Below, piece by piece: positions 17,110-24,902 of a DNA stretch of 33,298 nucleotides. The translations under genes were made by a program, and so were the position numbers. Source of the DNA: Pseudomonadota bacterium (GTDB lineage: Bacteria > Pseudomonadota > Alphaproteobacteria > Sphingomonadales > Sphingomonadaceae); contig JAKPHK010000101.1 of the NCBI GenBank assembly GCA_029550345.1, positions 1 to 33,298 of the forward strand. Direction: 5' to 3'. How positions within the stretch are numbered: the first letter of the stretch is position 1; the number at the start of each line of letters is the position of its first letter. The notes under the pieces were generated by a model that worked only from the letters and a program-made list of their open reading frames with translations, did not search any database and was not told where the DNA came from.

Positions 17110-17604
17110 ATGGAGAAAGTCCGTTCAGTTCGCCCGCGTGCCACAATGTCGCAGCACCGCCAGCTGCGACAAAGGCGGGATCGCTTCCGGCTCTCGCGCG
17201 GTGGCGTGACAGCGGACCCTGCAACTCAAACATCTGCACCGGGGCACCTTATTCGTATCGTTATCGAGACCGACCAGCCTGAAGTTGTCGATGCAATCAA
17301 GGCCATCCTTCCTCAGGACGCGAGCCTTTCTACCCTGCGAAGCAGCAGTGCCGAATCGGAAATGCGCCCTTCCGGACAATCCACGCCTCAGGCCGAATCG
17401 ATTTTGGAGAGCCTTACCGCGCGGCAGACCGAGGTTTTGGTGCTGCTTTGCCGTGGTTACTCCAACAAGCAGATCGGCCGCGAACTTGTCCTGTCGCATT
17501 ACACGGTTCGCAATCACGTATCGCAGCTGTTCCGGATGCTTGGCGTGACAAATCGCAAACTGGCGGCGGAACGGTTTCGGAGCTGGAGTGGCGGGAAAGG
17601 CTAG
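17110..17604 (+). CDS. LuxR-type HTH transcriptional regulator with short N-terminal region
   Basis: 164 residues from ATG 17110; ATG 17146 is an alternative and an in-frame TTG at 17041 is less likely. The C-terminal third is a GerE/LuxR helix-turn-helix: LTARQTEVLVLLCRGYSNKQIGRELVLS...TVRNHVSQLFRMLGV. The middle part (HLIRIVIETDQPEVVDAIKAILPQ) looks like the start of a receiver-like fold but is too short, and the phospho-acceptor aspartate is absent. It is therefore probably a DNA-binding protein without normal phosphorylation control. Position divergent to the LytS kinase suggests related regulation. Its 3' end is 32 bases from the convergent membrane-protein gene. Confidence 0.75.
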   Translation: MEKVRSVRPRATMSQHRQLRQRRDRFRLSRGGVTADPATQTSAPGHLIRIVIETDQPEVVDAIKAILPQDASLSTLRSSSAESEMRPSGQSTPQAESILESLTARQTEVLVLLCRGYSNKQIGRELVLSHYTVRNHVSQLFRMLGVTNRKLAAERFRSWSGGKG

Positions 17605-17635
17605 CGGCAGCAGCGATGGAATGTACCCGCGGATC

Positions 17636-18166
17636 TCAGGGCGGGGTCATGGCTGACGGTTCGCGCAGGGGCGGGACCATCCGCACAAGCCGCCATCCTG
17701 CGGCGAGCATTCCGGCCGCGATGGCGAAAGCCCCGCCGAATTTTCCCAGTTCAAGAAACCAGAGCGCGTTTGACAGGGGATCCACGCAGCAGGACCCGGT
17801 TTGACTTTTCTGAACGAAAGCCAGGATTGCCGCCGTCAATTGCAGTGCACCGCAAAGCAACAGCCCCCAGCCCAGTCGCTTGCGGGCATCGCCGATCAGC
17901 ATGACCAGCGCTGCGGTGATCAGGCTGACAAGGACCTGCAGGAACGCTACCTCCAGATTGAACCAATAGACATTCTTGGGGTTCGCGCTGAATTGCAGAT
18001 CCGGATTGGTCCGAAACGGCTCTGAGCCAAGCTCCGTCAGGTAAACCACTGCTGCGGTCGAGACATGAAAGGCCAGCAAGCCAAACAGCAACCCGCCAGC
18101 CCAGCGAGGCACTCCGAAAACGGCGTGGCGTTGGGTGTCGGCCATGATCTCAAGACTGGTCGCCAT
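17636..18166 (-). CDS. Four-helix membrane protein, unknown function
   Basis: 176 residues with four hydrophobic helices (near WAGGLLFGLLAFHVSTAAVVYL, NLEVAFLQVLVSLITAALVML, GWGLLLCGALQLTAAILAF and GGAFAIAAGMLAAGW). A periplasm-facing segment GSEPFRTNPDLQFSANPKNVYWFN lies between helices one and two, and an adjacent cysteine pair (SCCVDP) lies between three and four. I do not recognise the family. ATG 18145 (MADTQRH) is an equally possible start that removes seven residues. No gene nearby gives a clear functional link. Confidence 0.6.
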   Translation of the reverse strand: MATSLEIMADTQRHAVFGVPRWAGGLLFGLLAFHVSTAAVVYLTELGSEPFRTNPDLQFSANPKNVYWFNLEVAFLQVLVSLITAALVMLIGDARKRLGWGLLLCGALQLTAAILAFVQKSQTGSCCVDPLSNALWFLELGKFGGAFAIAAGMLAAGWRLVRMVPPLREPSAMTPP

Positions 18167-18271
18167 TATCGGTTATCACAAAACCGCACATGATCCGGCG
18201 TGATACAGAACCTGCCAAGGCGGACCACCTGCCGACGCATACCAGTACATTGCCGGACGCCGCCCAAGGTG

Positions 18272-19501
18272 TCAGTCCCAGCCCTGTTCGAGAAACCGCG
18301 CCGCGCAGCCAGCCAGCAGGGCCGCACCGCGCGGCAAGGCGGTTTCATCGACCGTCATGCGGGGTGAGTGGATCGCGGGGCACTGGTGCCAGTCCGCGCC
18401 TTCGGCGGCAACGCCCAGAAAGAACATCGCGCCGGGGACCTGCTCCAGCACATAGGAAAAGTCCTCGGCCCCCATGATCGGCTGGTCGAGCCGTTTGAAC
18501 GGGGCGTCGTTGAACAGCGCGGCGCAGACCGCTTCGCCCAGATCGACCGCGCGCGGATCGCAGACGGTAACCGGGAAACCCGGCGTGATCGTGACCGTGG
18601 CCGAAGCCCCATGGGCTGCCGCGATTCCGCAGGCAAGCCGTTCAAGCGCGGCGTGCAGTTTTTCGCGGTGGCGCGACGAAAGCGTGCGCAGCGTGCCTTT
18701 CAGGCTGGCGTGATCGGCGATGATGTTGTGCGCGGTCCCGGCTTCGATCCGGGCGACCGTGGCGATCACCGGATCGTGGGCATCGAACTGGCGCGCCACC
18801 AGTGCTTGCAGCGCGGTGACGATCTCGCAGGCGATCGGCACCGGATCGAGCGCGCTGTGCGGCATGGCGGCGTGGCCGCCGCGCCCGGTCACCACCACGT
18901 CGAACTGATCGGCCGAAGCCATCAGCGGTCCGGCCCGTCCGGCCACCTGGCCATGGCGGGCGTTGGGCATGACGTGCAGGGCAAAGGCCGCATCCGGCAG
19001 GGCGCGGGGTGTGCCTGCTCCGCCCAGCAACCCGTCTTCGAGCATGAAGCGCGCGCCGTGAAAGCCTTCTTCCCCCGGCTGGAACATGAAACGGACCTCG
19101 CCTTTCAGGCTGCCTTGGCGCTGGCACAGCAGGCGGACCGCCCCGGCCAGCATCGCGGTGTGGGTATCGTGCCCGCAGGCGTGCATCGTTCCGGGAATGG
19201 TCGAGGCATAGTCCAGCCCGGTTTCCTCGGGCATCGGCAGCGCGTCCATATCGCCGCGCAGCAGCACGCAGCGCCCCAGCCCGGCCCCGCCCTTCAGTGT
19301 TGCCACGAGCCCGCTGGTTGATGGCCCCTCGGCCCATTCGAGCGGCAGATCGGCCAGGGCGGCGCGGACCTTTTGCGCGGTTTTCGGGGTTTGCAGCCCG
19401 AGTTCCGGTTCGGCATGAATCGCCCGGCGCAGGGCGACGATCTGTTCGGCGATCGCCAGGGCCTCGGGATACAATTGGCGGTGCGGCACGTGCGGGATCA
19501 C
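18272..19501 (-). CDS. M20-family amidohydrolase (hippurate/IAA-amino-acid hydrolase-like)
   Basis: About 409 residues from the GTG at 19501. The frame continues upstream to 19768, but that part is arginine-rich, lacks M20 features and overlaps the inositol synthase promoter region. The family begins naturally at EQIVALRRAIHAEPELGLQTPKTA. Metal-site motifs are LRGDMDALP, ACGHDTHTAMLAGA, QPGEEGFHGARFM and the late GAEDFSYVLEQVPGAMFFLG. Enzymes of this group hydrolyse N-acyl amino acids such as hippurate or indoleacetyl conjugates in the cytoplasm. The start is uncertain: another GTG lies 12 bases further in. It is divergent from ino1. Confidence 0.88.
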   Translation of the reverse strand: MIPHVPHRQLYPEALAIAEQIVALRRAIHAEPELGLQTPKTAQKVRAALADLPLEWAEGPSTSGLVATLKGGAGLGRCVLLRGDMDALPMPEETGLDYASTIPGTMHACGHDTHTAMLAGAVRLLCQRQGSLKGEVRFMFQPGEEGFHGARFMLEDGLLGGAGTPRALPDAAFALHVMPNARHGQVAGRAGPLMASADQFDVVVTGRGGHAAMPHSALDPVPIACEIVTALQALVARQFDAHDPVIATVARIEAGTAHNIIADHASLKGTLRTLSSRHREKLHAALERLACGIAAAHGASATVTITPGFPVTVCDPRAVDLGEAVCAALFNDAPFKRLDQPIMGAEDFSYVLEQVPGAMFFLGVAAEGADWHQCPAIHSPRMTVDETALPRGAALLAGCAARFLEQGWD

Positions 19502-19773
19502 TCCGGCTGGACGGTTTGCGCACCCGGCCGGGCGCGCGGCAGCCGCAGCATGGGCTGCATGGGCTGATCCCGCAAGGGGTAGCACGGCCGACCGAAAACT
19601 CCGACGTTCGCCGGTTTGCAGCCTTGCCAAGGCCCTGTGCCAATTTGTCGCACAGCGCCTCCAAGCGGCGCATTGCGCTTGACGCACGGCAAATGGCTTG
19701 CTTTTGGCAGCCAATTTTACAACAAGCGGGCGCTTCGCGGCTGCTCGTGCCGCTCGGAAGGGACACATTCAGA

Positions 19774-20874
19774 ATGAAGCCTATCAAGGTCGCCATGATC
19801 GGCGTCGGCAACTGCGCAAGTTCGCTTGTCCAGGGCGTTGCCTATTATCGCCAAAACAATTCCTCGCAGGGCCTGATCCACGACAAGATCGGCGGCTACG
19901 GCGCGGGCGATGTAGATTTCGTGCTGGGCGTCGATGTCGATGCCCGCAAGGTCGGCAAGGACATCTCCGAGGCGATCTTCTCGCAGCCCAACAACACCAA
20001 GGTGTTCATGCCCAACGTCCCGGCCACCGGCGCCAAGGTGATCATGGGCAAGGTTTCGGACGGCGTTGCCGCCCACATGACCACGGTCGGCGAAAAGGGC
20101 TTCATCGTTTCTGACGAGGCTGAGGCTGACAAGGCCCGGATCGTCGATGCGATCAAGGCTTCGGGTGCCGAGGTGCTGATCAATTTCCTGCCGGTCGGTT
20201 CGCAGGAAGCGACTGAATTCTACATGGAATGCGCGCTTGAAGCGGGCGTTGCAGTGGTCAACTGCATGCCGGTGTTCATCGCTTCGCGGCCGGAATGGGA
20301 AGCCCGCTTCCGCGAAAAGAACCTGCCGATCGTGGGTGACGACATCAAGGCCCAGGTCGGCGCCACGATCGTCCATCGCGTGCTCTCCAGCCTGTTCGCC
20401 GCCCGCGGCGTCACGGTTGAGCGGACCTATCAGCTCAACACTGGCGGCAACACCGACTTCATGAACATGCTCGACCGCCAGCGGCTCGGTTCGAAGAAGG
20501 AATCGAAGACCGAAGCCGTCCAGGCGATGCTGGCCCAGCGGCTTGAGGATGAGAACATCCACGTCGGCCCGTCGGACTATGTGCCCTGGCAGAAGGACAA
20601 CAAGCTGTGCTTCCTGCGCCTTGAAGGGCTGCAGTGGGGCAACGTCCCGATGGAACTGGAACTGCGCCTCTCGGTTGAGGACAGCCCCAATTCGGCCGCC
20701 TGCGTGATGGACGCGATCCGCTGCGCCAAGGTCGCCCTTGAACGCGGTGAAAGCGGTGCGCTGATCGGCCCCTCGGCCTATTTCTGCAAGCACCCGCCGC
20801 AGCAGTTCAACGACGATCTGGCCGCCCAGATGGTTGATGAATATGTCGCCGAAGCGCCGCTCGCTGCCGAGTAA
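19774..20874 (+). CDS. ino1: myo-Inositol-1-phosphate synthase
   Basis: 366 residues, the length of the short bacterial/actinobacterial form. It isomerises glucose 6-phosphate to 1L-myo-inositol 1-phosphate using bound NAD. The N-terminal Rossmann turn is IGVGNCASSLVQGV; later segments DFVLGVDVDARKVGKDISEAIF, VNCMPVFIASRPEW, GDDIKAQVGATIVHR and LNTGGNTDFMNM are diagnostic for the family, with the conserved lysines in GSKKESKTEAV. The ATG at 19774 is preceded by GGAAGGGA. The frame is open further upstream but that sequence overlaps the divergent amidohydrolase gene. A strong terminator follows before the nucleotidyltransferase gene. Together with the three next genes it suggests inositol lipid or inositol-phosphodiester synthesis. 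Confidence 0.95.
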   Translation: MKPIKVAMIGVGNCASSLVQGVAYYRQNNSSQGLIHDKIGGYGAGDVDFVLGVDVDARKVGKDISEAIFSQPNNTKVFMPNVPATGAKVIMGKVSDGVAAHMTTVGEKGFIVSDEAEADKARIVDAIKASGAEVLINFLPVGSQEATEFYMECALEAGVAVVNCMPVFIASRPEWEARFREKNLPIVGDDIKAQVGATIVHRVLSSLFAARGVTVERTYQLNTGGNTDFMNMLDRQRLGSKKESKTEAVQAMLAQRLEDENIHVGPSDYVPWQKDNKLCFLRLEGLQWGNVPMELELRLSVEDSPNSAACVMDAIRCAKVALERGESGALIGPSAYFCKHPPQQFNDDLAAQMVDEYVAEAPLAAE

Positions 20875-20895
20875 GCGCGGCTGAAGGCCACATTT

Positions 20896-20933
20896 CGGCA
20901 GCGGTCATCCAATCGGATGGCCGCTGCCGTTTT
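20896..20933 (+). terminator. Strong rho-independent terminator or attenuator after ino1
   Basis: Bases 20896-20910 pair with 20915-20929 over 15 positions (one G-U) around the loop AATC, followed by TTTT. It ends only 23 bases before the ATG of the next gene in the same direction, so it may act as an attenuator rather than a full stop. Confidence 0.85.
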
Positions 20934-20956
20934 GCATTGAACGGGACGATACGCAG

Positions 20957-21667
20957 ATGAAGGGTGTGATCCTTGCAGCCGGTCGGGGTAGCCGACTGGG
21001 CGAAACAACCGCAGTATTGCCCAAGCCGCTGCTCGAAGTTGGCGGCCAGCGCTGCATCGACTTTGCGATCGCAGCGCTGGGCGCGGTCTGCGATGAAATC
21101 GTGGTGGTGATTGGCTATCAGGGTGAACTGATCGAGGCGCACCTGGCCCAGCACCACGCCCATGCCCCGGTCCGCGCGGTCCGCAATCCCACCCCGGAAG
21201 CCGGAAATCTCACTTCGCTGCTCACCGCGCGCGCGGCGGTTGCGGACGGCGGCTTCATCGTCACCAATGCCGATCACCTGTTTCCGAAGGACATGTACAC
21301 CCGCCATTTCGCGCCCGGCGCAGGCGTGCGGATCGCCGCAGAGCGCAACCGGACGATCCTTGATGATGAGATGAAGGTTGTGGCCAATGGGTCCAATCTG
21401 GTCCGCATCGCCAAGACCCTTACCGAGTTCGAAGGAGCCTATATCGGCACCACCGCCGTCTCGGCCGATGCGGCGCAGGACTATTGGCAGGCGTTTGACC
21501 GGGTCATGGCGCGCGAGGATCTGCGCAGCGCCTCGGTTGAAATGGTGCTGGGCGAACTGGCGCAAGGCCCGGCCAGCGCCCCGCAGGTCTGCTGGATCGA
21601 AGGGCTGACCTGGTTTGAGGTTGATACCGAAGAAGATCTGGCGATCGCTCGCCGGGGGCTCGACTGA
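20957..21667 (+). CDS. Sugar-phosphate-type nucleotidyltransferase, candidate inositol-1-phosphate cytidylyltransferase
   Basis: 236 residues. The N-terminus MKGVILAAGRGSRLGETTAVLPKPLLEVGG carries the NTP-transferase G-x-G-x-R signature and the following KPLL lysine. The metal-binding aspartate is in VTNADHLF, and LTWFEVDTEEDLAIA near the end is typical of cytidylyl/uridylyltransferases of the IPCT / LicC type. From its neighbours the likely reaction is CTP + inositol 1-phosphate to CDP-inositol. That substrate is inferred from context only; other polyol phosphates or choline phosphate would fit the fold. Its stop and the next start share bases (TGATG at 21665-21669), so it is coupled to the HAD phosphatase gene. 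Confidence 0.82.
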   Translation: MKGVILAAGRGSRLGETTAVLPKPLLEVGGQRCIDFAIAALGAVCDEIVVVIGYQGELIEAHLAQHHAHAPVRAVRNPTPEAGNLTSLLTARAAVADGGFIVTNADHLFPKDMYTRHFAPGAGVRIAAERNRTILDDEMKVVANGSNLVRIAKTLTEFEGAYIGTTAVSADAAQDYWQAFDRVMAREDLRSASVEMVLGELAQGPASAPQVCWIEGLTWFEVDTEEDLAIARRGLD

Positions 21668-22305
21668 TGGCGGCGCCCGCGCTGCTGGCTTTCGATCTGG
21701 ACGGCACTCTTGTTCCGACCATGGAAGACTATGCCGACAAGGCCGCTGACCTGATGGTCGAGACTTTCGGCACCCCCTTTGCAGAGGCGCGCGCCGCCTA
21801 TTTCCGCACCTCCGGCCTGCCCTATGAGCAACAGCTTGCGCAGCTCTATCCCGATCGGGTCGATACGCCGGATGTCGCCGCGCGGTTTGAGGACTGGAAG
21901 GACGGCTACCTCGATCAGGTTTCGCTCGATCCGGCGGTGCAGGGCTTGCTGGCGGGTTGGCGCTCGGCCGGATTGAAGGTCGCCATTTCGTCGAACAACC
22001 TTGAAATCTATGTCTCGCGGCTGGCGCGCGACTGGCCGGTCGATCTGGCGTTGGGCTATCGCCCCGACGACGGCTTCGGCAAGGGCGAGGCCCATTTCGC
22101 CATGCTTGAGCAGGTAACAGGGTTGGACCGTGCCCGCTTTCTGTTCGTCGGCGATTCGCCCAACGACTGCCGGATCGCGGCGCGCTGCGGGGTGCGGTTC
22201 ACCGGCTTGCTGACCGCCGCCTTCGTTCCGCAGGATTTCCGAGCCGTGGACGCCGCGGTCGATCTGATCGAAAATCTGGCCGAAGTGTCAGACCGTCTGG
22301 CCTGA
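21667..22305 (+). CDS. HAD-family phosphatase
   Basis: 212 residues with the four HAD motifs: FDLDGTL (nucleophile Asp9, acid/base Asp11), VAISSNN (motif II Ser), the lysine in FGKGEAHF (motif III) and FVGDSPNDC (motif IV). A helical cap lies between motifs I and II (about 15-95), as in phosphoglycolate-phosphatase-like enzymes. In this context it may remove a phosphate from an inositol-phosphate intermediate or product. The start overlaps the nucleotidyltransferase stop by one base. The 3' end overlaps the convergent phosphatidyltransferase gene by 18 bases (22288-22305). Confidence 0.85.
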   Translation: MAAPALLAFDLDGTLVPTMEDYADKAADLMVETFGTPFAEARAAYFRTSGLPYEQQLAQLYPDRVDTPDVAARFEDWKDGYLDQVSLDPAVQGLLAGWRSAGLKVAISSNNLEIYVSRLARDWPVDLALGYRPDDGFGKGEAHFAMLEQVTGLDRARFLFVGDSPNDCRIAARCGVRFTGLLTAAFVPQDFRAVDAAVDLIENLAEVSDRLA

Positions 22306-23151
22306 TGCGAAAGCCCGGTTGAGCCGCGCCTGACGCGCCACCAGCCACAGGTGGAGCGGACCCAGCACCGCGATCTCGACCAGGAAATAGAGCGCCGGGC
22401 GCTGCACCAGGCAGGCCAGAAACAGGCCATAGGTGCGGTAATTGGCGCACATCACCCCCCACGAGCGGACCGATGCGGCGAAGAAGTGGCAATAGGCCTG
22501 GCTGGCCGGATTGTCCTTTGCCGGGGTGCCGATCACCTGTTCAAGCCGGGCGAGATAGGCCGGGGTGATCGCGGTGACTTTCAGCTGGACCCATTCGTAG
22601 ATCCGGATCAGCACCAGCCAGCGTGAGGCGGCGCGGCTTTCCTGAGACGGTGCGCCGATCCGGGCCGATTGCTTGCCCAGCCCCCAATAGTCGAACATCT
22701 GGCGCTGAGCCTCATAGGCCCCGGCCTGAACCGCGTGGAACAGGCCCGAGACCGCCACCAGCGGCCAGCCATAGCCGGGCCAGGTCTGTTCGATCCGCAG
22801 CGCCAGCGCGACATAGGCGGCGGTGAAGACCACATAATCGCAGATCCCGTCGATCAGCTTGCCAAGCGGGGACTGGGTATTGGTCAGCCGCGCGACCTGG
22901 CCGTCTGCCCCATCAAGCACGTGCCACAGGCACATCAGCGCAAAGCCTGCCAGGACCAGGCCCGGCCCGGCATCGTTTATGCCATAGAACAGCGCCCCGG
23001 CCACGCCCGCCGCCATGCCCAGTAGCGAGGTTGCATTGGCCGAAATCCGCGCGCGCACCAGGATCGGCGCCAGCCAGGTGCTGAGCGGCTGGAACACCAG
23101 CGCGTTGCTGCGTTCCTCGATATCGGTGCTGCGCTGAACGGGTTCTGCCAT
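22288..23151 (-). CDS. CDP-alcohol phosphatidyltransferase family membrane protein
   Basis: 287 residues from ATG 23151, chosen because AAGGAAGGGG precedes it; the longer open frame is poor coding sequence. The CDP-alcohol phosphotransferase motif D-x2-D-G-x2-A-R-x8-G-x3-D-x3-D is complete at residues 80-105 (Asp80, Asp83, Gly84, Arg88, Gly97, Asp101, Asp105). Several hydrophobic helices place it in the inner membrane. The enzyme transfers a phospho-alcohol from a CDP-activated donor. With ino1 and a nucleotidyltransferase beside it, a CDP-inositol- or inositol-phosphate-using synthase is likely. It is 64 bases downstream of the lasso exporter gene with no clear terminator between, so it may be read from the lasso operon too. 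Confidence 0.88.
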   Translation of the reverse strand: MAEPVQRSTDIEERSNALVFQPLSTWLAPILVRARISANATSLLGMAAGVAGALFYGINDAGPGLVLAGFALMCLWHVLDGADGQVARLTNTQSPLGKLIDGICDYVVFTAAYVALALRIEQTWPGYGWPLVAVSGLFHAVQAGAYEAQRQMFDYWGLGKQSARIGAPSQESRAASRWLVLIRIYEWVQLKVTAITPAYLARLEQVIGTPAKDNPASQAYCHFFAASVRSWGVMCANYRTYGLFLACLVQRPALYFLVEIAVLGPLHLWLVARQARLNRAFASGQTV

Positions 23152-23215
23152 CGCCCCTTCCTTTCCGCAGCCCCGGCCCTGCGTCAATTGCGGCGGATCG
23201 GCCGGACCGCAGTTT

Positions 23216-24895
23216 TCACCCGGTGAGGCGCCCGCCTTCAAGTCCGATCCGGTGATCGGCCAGATCGAGCAGCCCGCCACGATGACTGATCACGATCACC
23301 GCCATGGTCTGTTTCAGCCGCACCAGCGCCTCACCGATCCGGGCCTCATTCTCGGCATCGAGCGCCGAGGTGGCCTCGTCCAGGATCAATACTTCGGGAT
23401 CGCGCAGCAGCGCCCGGGCCAGCATTAGCCGCTGGCGTTCGCCGCCGGAAAGCTGCCGCCCGCCATCCCCCAGCATGGTGTCCAGCCCCTGCGGCAGGGC
23501 CAGCGCAAAGTCGGCCGAGGCGCCGCGCAGTGCCGCTTCCAGCCGGGCCTCATCGGCATCGGGCGCGGCCCAGCGCAGATTGTCGCGCAGGCTGGCCGAA
23601 AGCACCACCGGGTCTTGCTGGACATAGGCGACGCGGGCCCGCCAGGCCTGCCGCAGCGGCCCTTCCAGCACAGTATCGTCGATCAGCACGCGCCCCTGAT
23701 CGGGCGAGAGCAGCCCGCCGATCAGATCGGCCAGCGTGCTCTTTCCCGATCCCGATGGCCCGCAGATCGCGGTCAGGCCGCGCGCCGGGATCGCGGCGGA
23801 AACGCCGTCCAGCGCGGCATGGGCAGCGCCATCGAACTGTACGCCAACGCCTTCAAGCCGGATGCCGCGGCCAAGCCGGGGCGCGGCCAGTCCCACGGCA
23901 TCGGGTTCGCGCGCGGCTTCGGCCCTTGCGATCAGGTCCAGTGTCGCGGCGATCGGCGCGCGGGCATGGGCCCAACCCTGCCAGGCCTCCTGCAAGGCCC
24001 CCAGCAAGGGCAGCGCGCGCGCGAACAGCGCAACCAGCGGCAGGATCGTGGCTGCGCCGACCTGCCATCGCGTCACGGCGATCCAGGTCAGCAGGGCCAG
24101 GATCAGCGCGGCCCCGCCATGCAGGGCGATCCGGCCCATCGCGACGTTTTGGAGGTAGCTGCGCTGGGCGGCGCGCATCGCGGTCAGCGCCTCGGCGGCT
24201 TCGGCGCCGCTCAGTTCCTCGCGGCCCAGGCTCTTGATCAGGCGCATCGCGCCCAGACCTTCGGTAAAGCGGCCCATGACCCGGCCATAGGCCTGCCCCA
24301 GCGCCGCGCCCAGCGCCTGCGCCCGCCGCCGCATCCCGGCCTGTAGCCCCAGCGCCGCCAGCCCGGCCAGCGCCGTGGTTAGCGCCACCGCCGGCGAAAT
24401 CGCCAGCGCCGCGAATACCAGCGCGCCAAGCATTGCGGCCTGAGTTGCGGCAGAGAGGAGATAGCTCAGCCCGGTCCCGATCCGGTCGATTTCGCCAACC
24501 AGGATTGCGATGCTTTCGCTGCGGCGCAGCGGGGCGAGCACGCGCCAGTCGCAACGCAGCAGGGCCAACCAGGCGCGGCGGCGCAGGCCGTCCACCAGCG
24601 CGATCTCAAGGCGCAGCTGCACCAGACTGCGCGCGCCGGTCAGCACGGCCCGCATGACCACCAGCGCAACGAACAGTGCCAGCAGCGGGGCCAGGCCAGT
24701 CGGCATCAGGGCAGCCAGTTGTGGCGGCAGGCCATGGTTCCCATCGGCGCCCAGCGCGGCCAGCATCGGCACCAGCAGCAGCAGCCCCGCCCCTTCGGCC
24801 AGTCCGGCCGCCACCATCAGCACGCCGAGCAGCCCGGCAAGCCGCCAGTCGGCCCGGCTCATGGCGTTCCACAGGGTCAGGCGGGGGGCAGACAT
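23216..24895 (-). CDS. ABC transporter, fused membrane and ATPase domains (lasso peptide exporter, D protein)
   Basis: 559 residues from ATG 24895; an ATG at 24916 adds seven residues and overlaps the cyclase end. The first 320 residues hold the usual set of about six membrane helices of an exporter half-transporter. The ATPase domain has Walker A GPSGSGKST (about 379-387), Q-loop YVQQDP, signature LSGGERQR (482-489), Walker B VLILDEATSALD and the H-loop ISH. It should work as a homodimer and pump the mature lasso peptide out, giving self-protection. It lies 7 bases after the cyclase stop, which supports this role. Start choice is moderate; family and context are strong. Confidence 0.92.
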   Translation of the reverse strand: MSAPRLTLWNAMSRADWRLAGLLGVLMVAAGLAEGAGLLLLVPMLAALGADGNHGLPPQLAALMPTGLAPLLALFVALVVMRAVLTGARSLVQLRLEIALVDGLRRRAWLALLRCDWRVLAPLRRSESIAILVGEIDRIGTGLSYLLSAATQAAMLGALVFAALAISPAVALTTALAGLAALGLQAGMRRRAQALGAALGQAYGRVMGRFTEGLGAMRLIKSLGREELSGAEAAEALTAMRAAQRSYLQNVAMGRIALHGGAALILALLTWIAVTRWQVGAATILPLVALFARALPLLGALQEAWQGWAHARAPIAATLDLIARAEAAREPDAVGLAAPRLGRGIRLEGVGVQFDGAAHAALDGVSAAIPARGLTAICGPSGSGKSTLADLIGGLLSPDQGRVLIDDTVLEGPLRQAWRARVAYVQQDPVVLSASLRDNLRWAAPDADEARLEAALRGASADFALALPQGLDTMLGDGGRQLSGGERQRLMLARALLRDPEVLILDEATSALDAENEARIGEALVRLKQTMAVIVISHRGGLLDLADHRIGLEGGRLTG

Positions 24896-24902
24896 CGCTC
24901 GC

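Noticed and set aside
19679..19714. TTGACG with a weak -10 and the palindrome TTGGcagCCAA before ino1
   Set aside because: The -10 match is poor and the palindrome is only four bases per arm; not enough for a promoter or operator call.
19502..19768. N-terminal extension of the M20 amidohydrolase frame
   Set aside because: It is arginine/alanine-rich, lacks M20 motifs and lies in the ino1 promoter region; the family begins naturally at the GTG near 19501.
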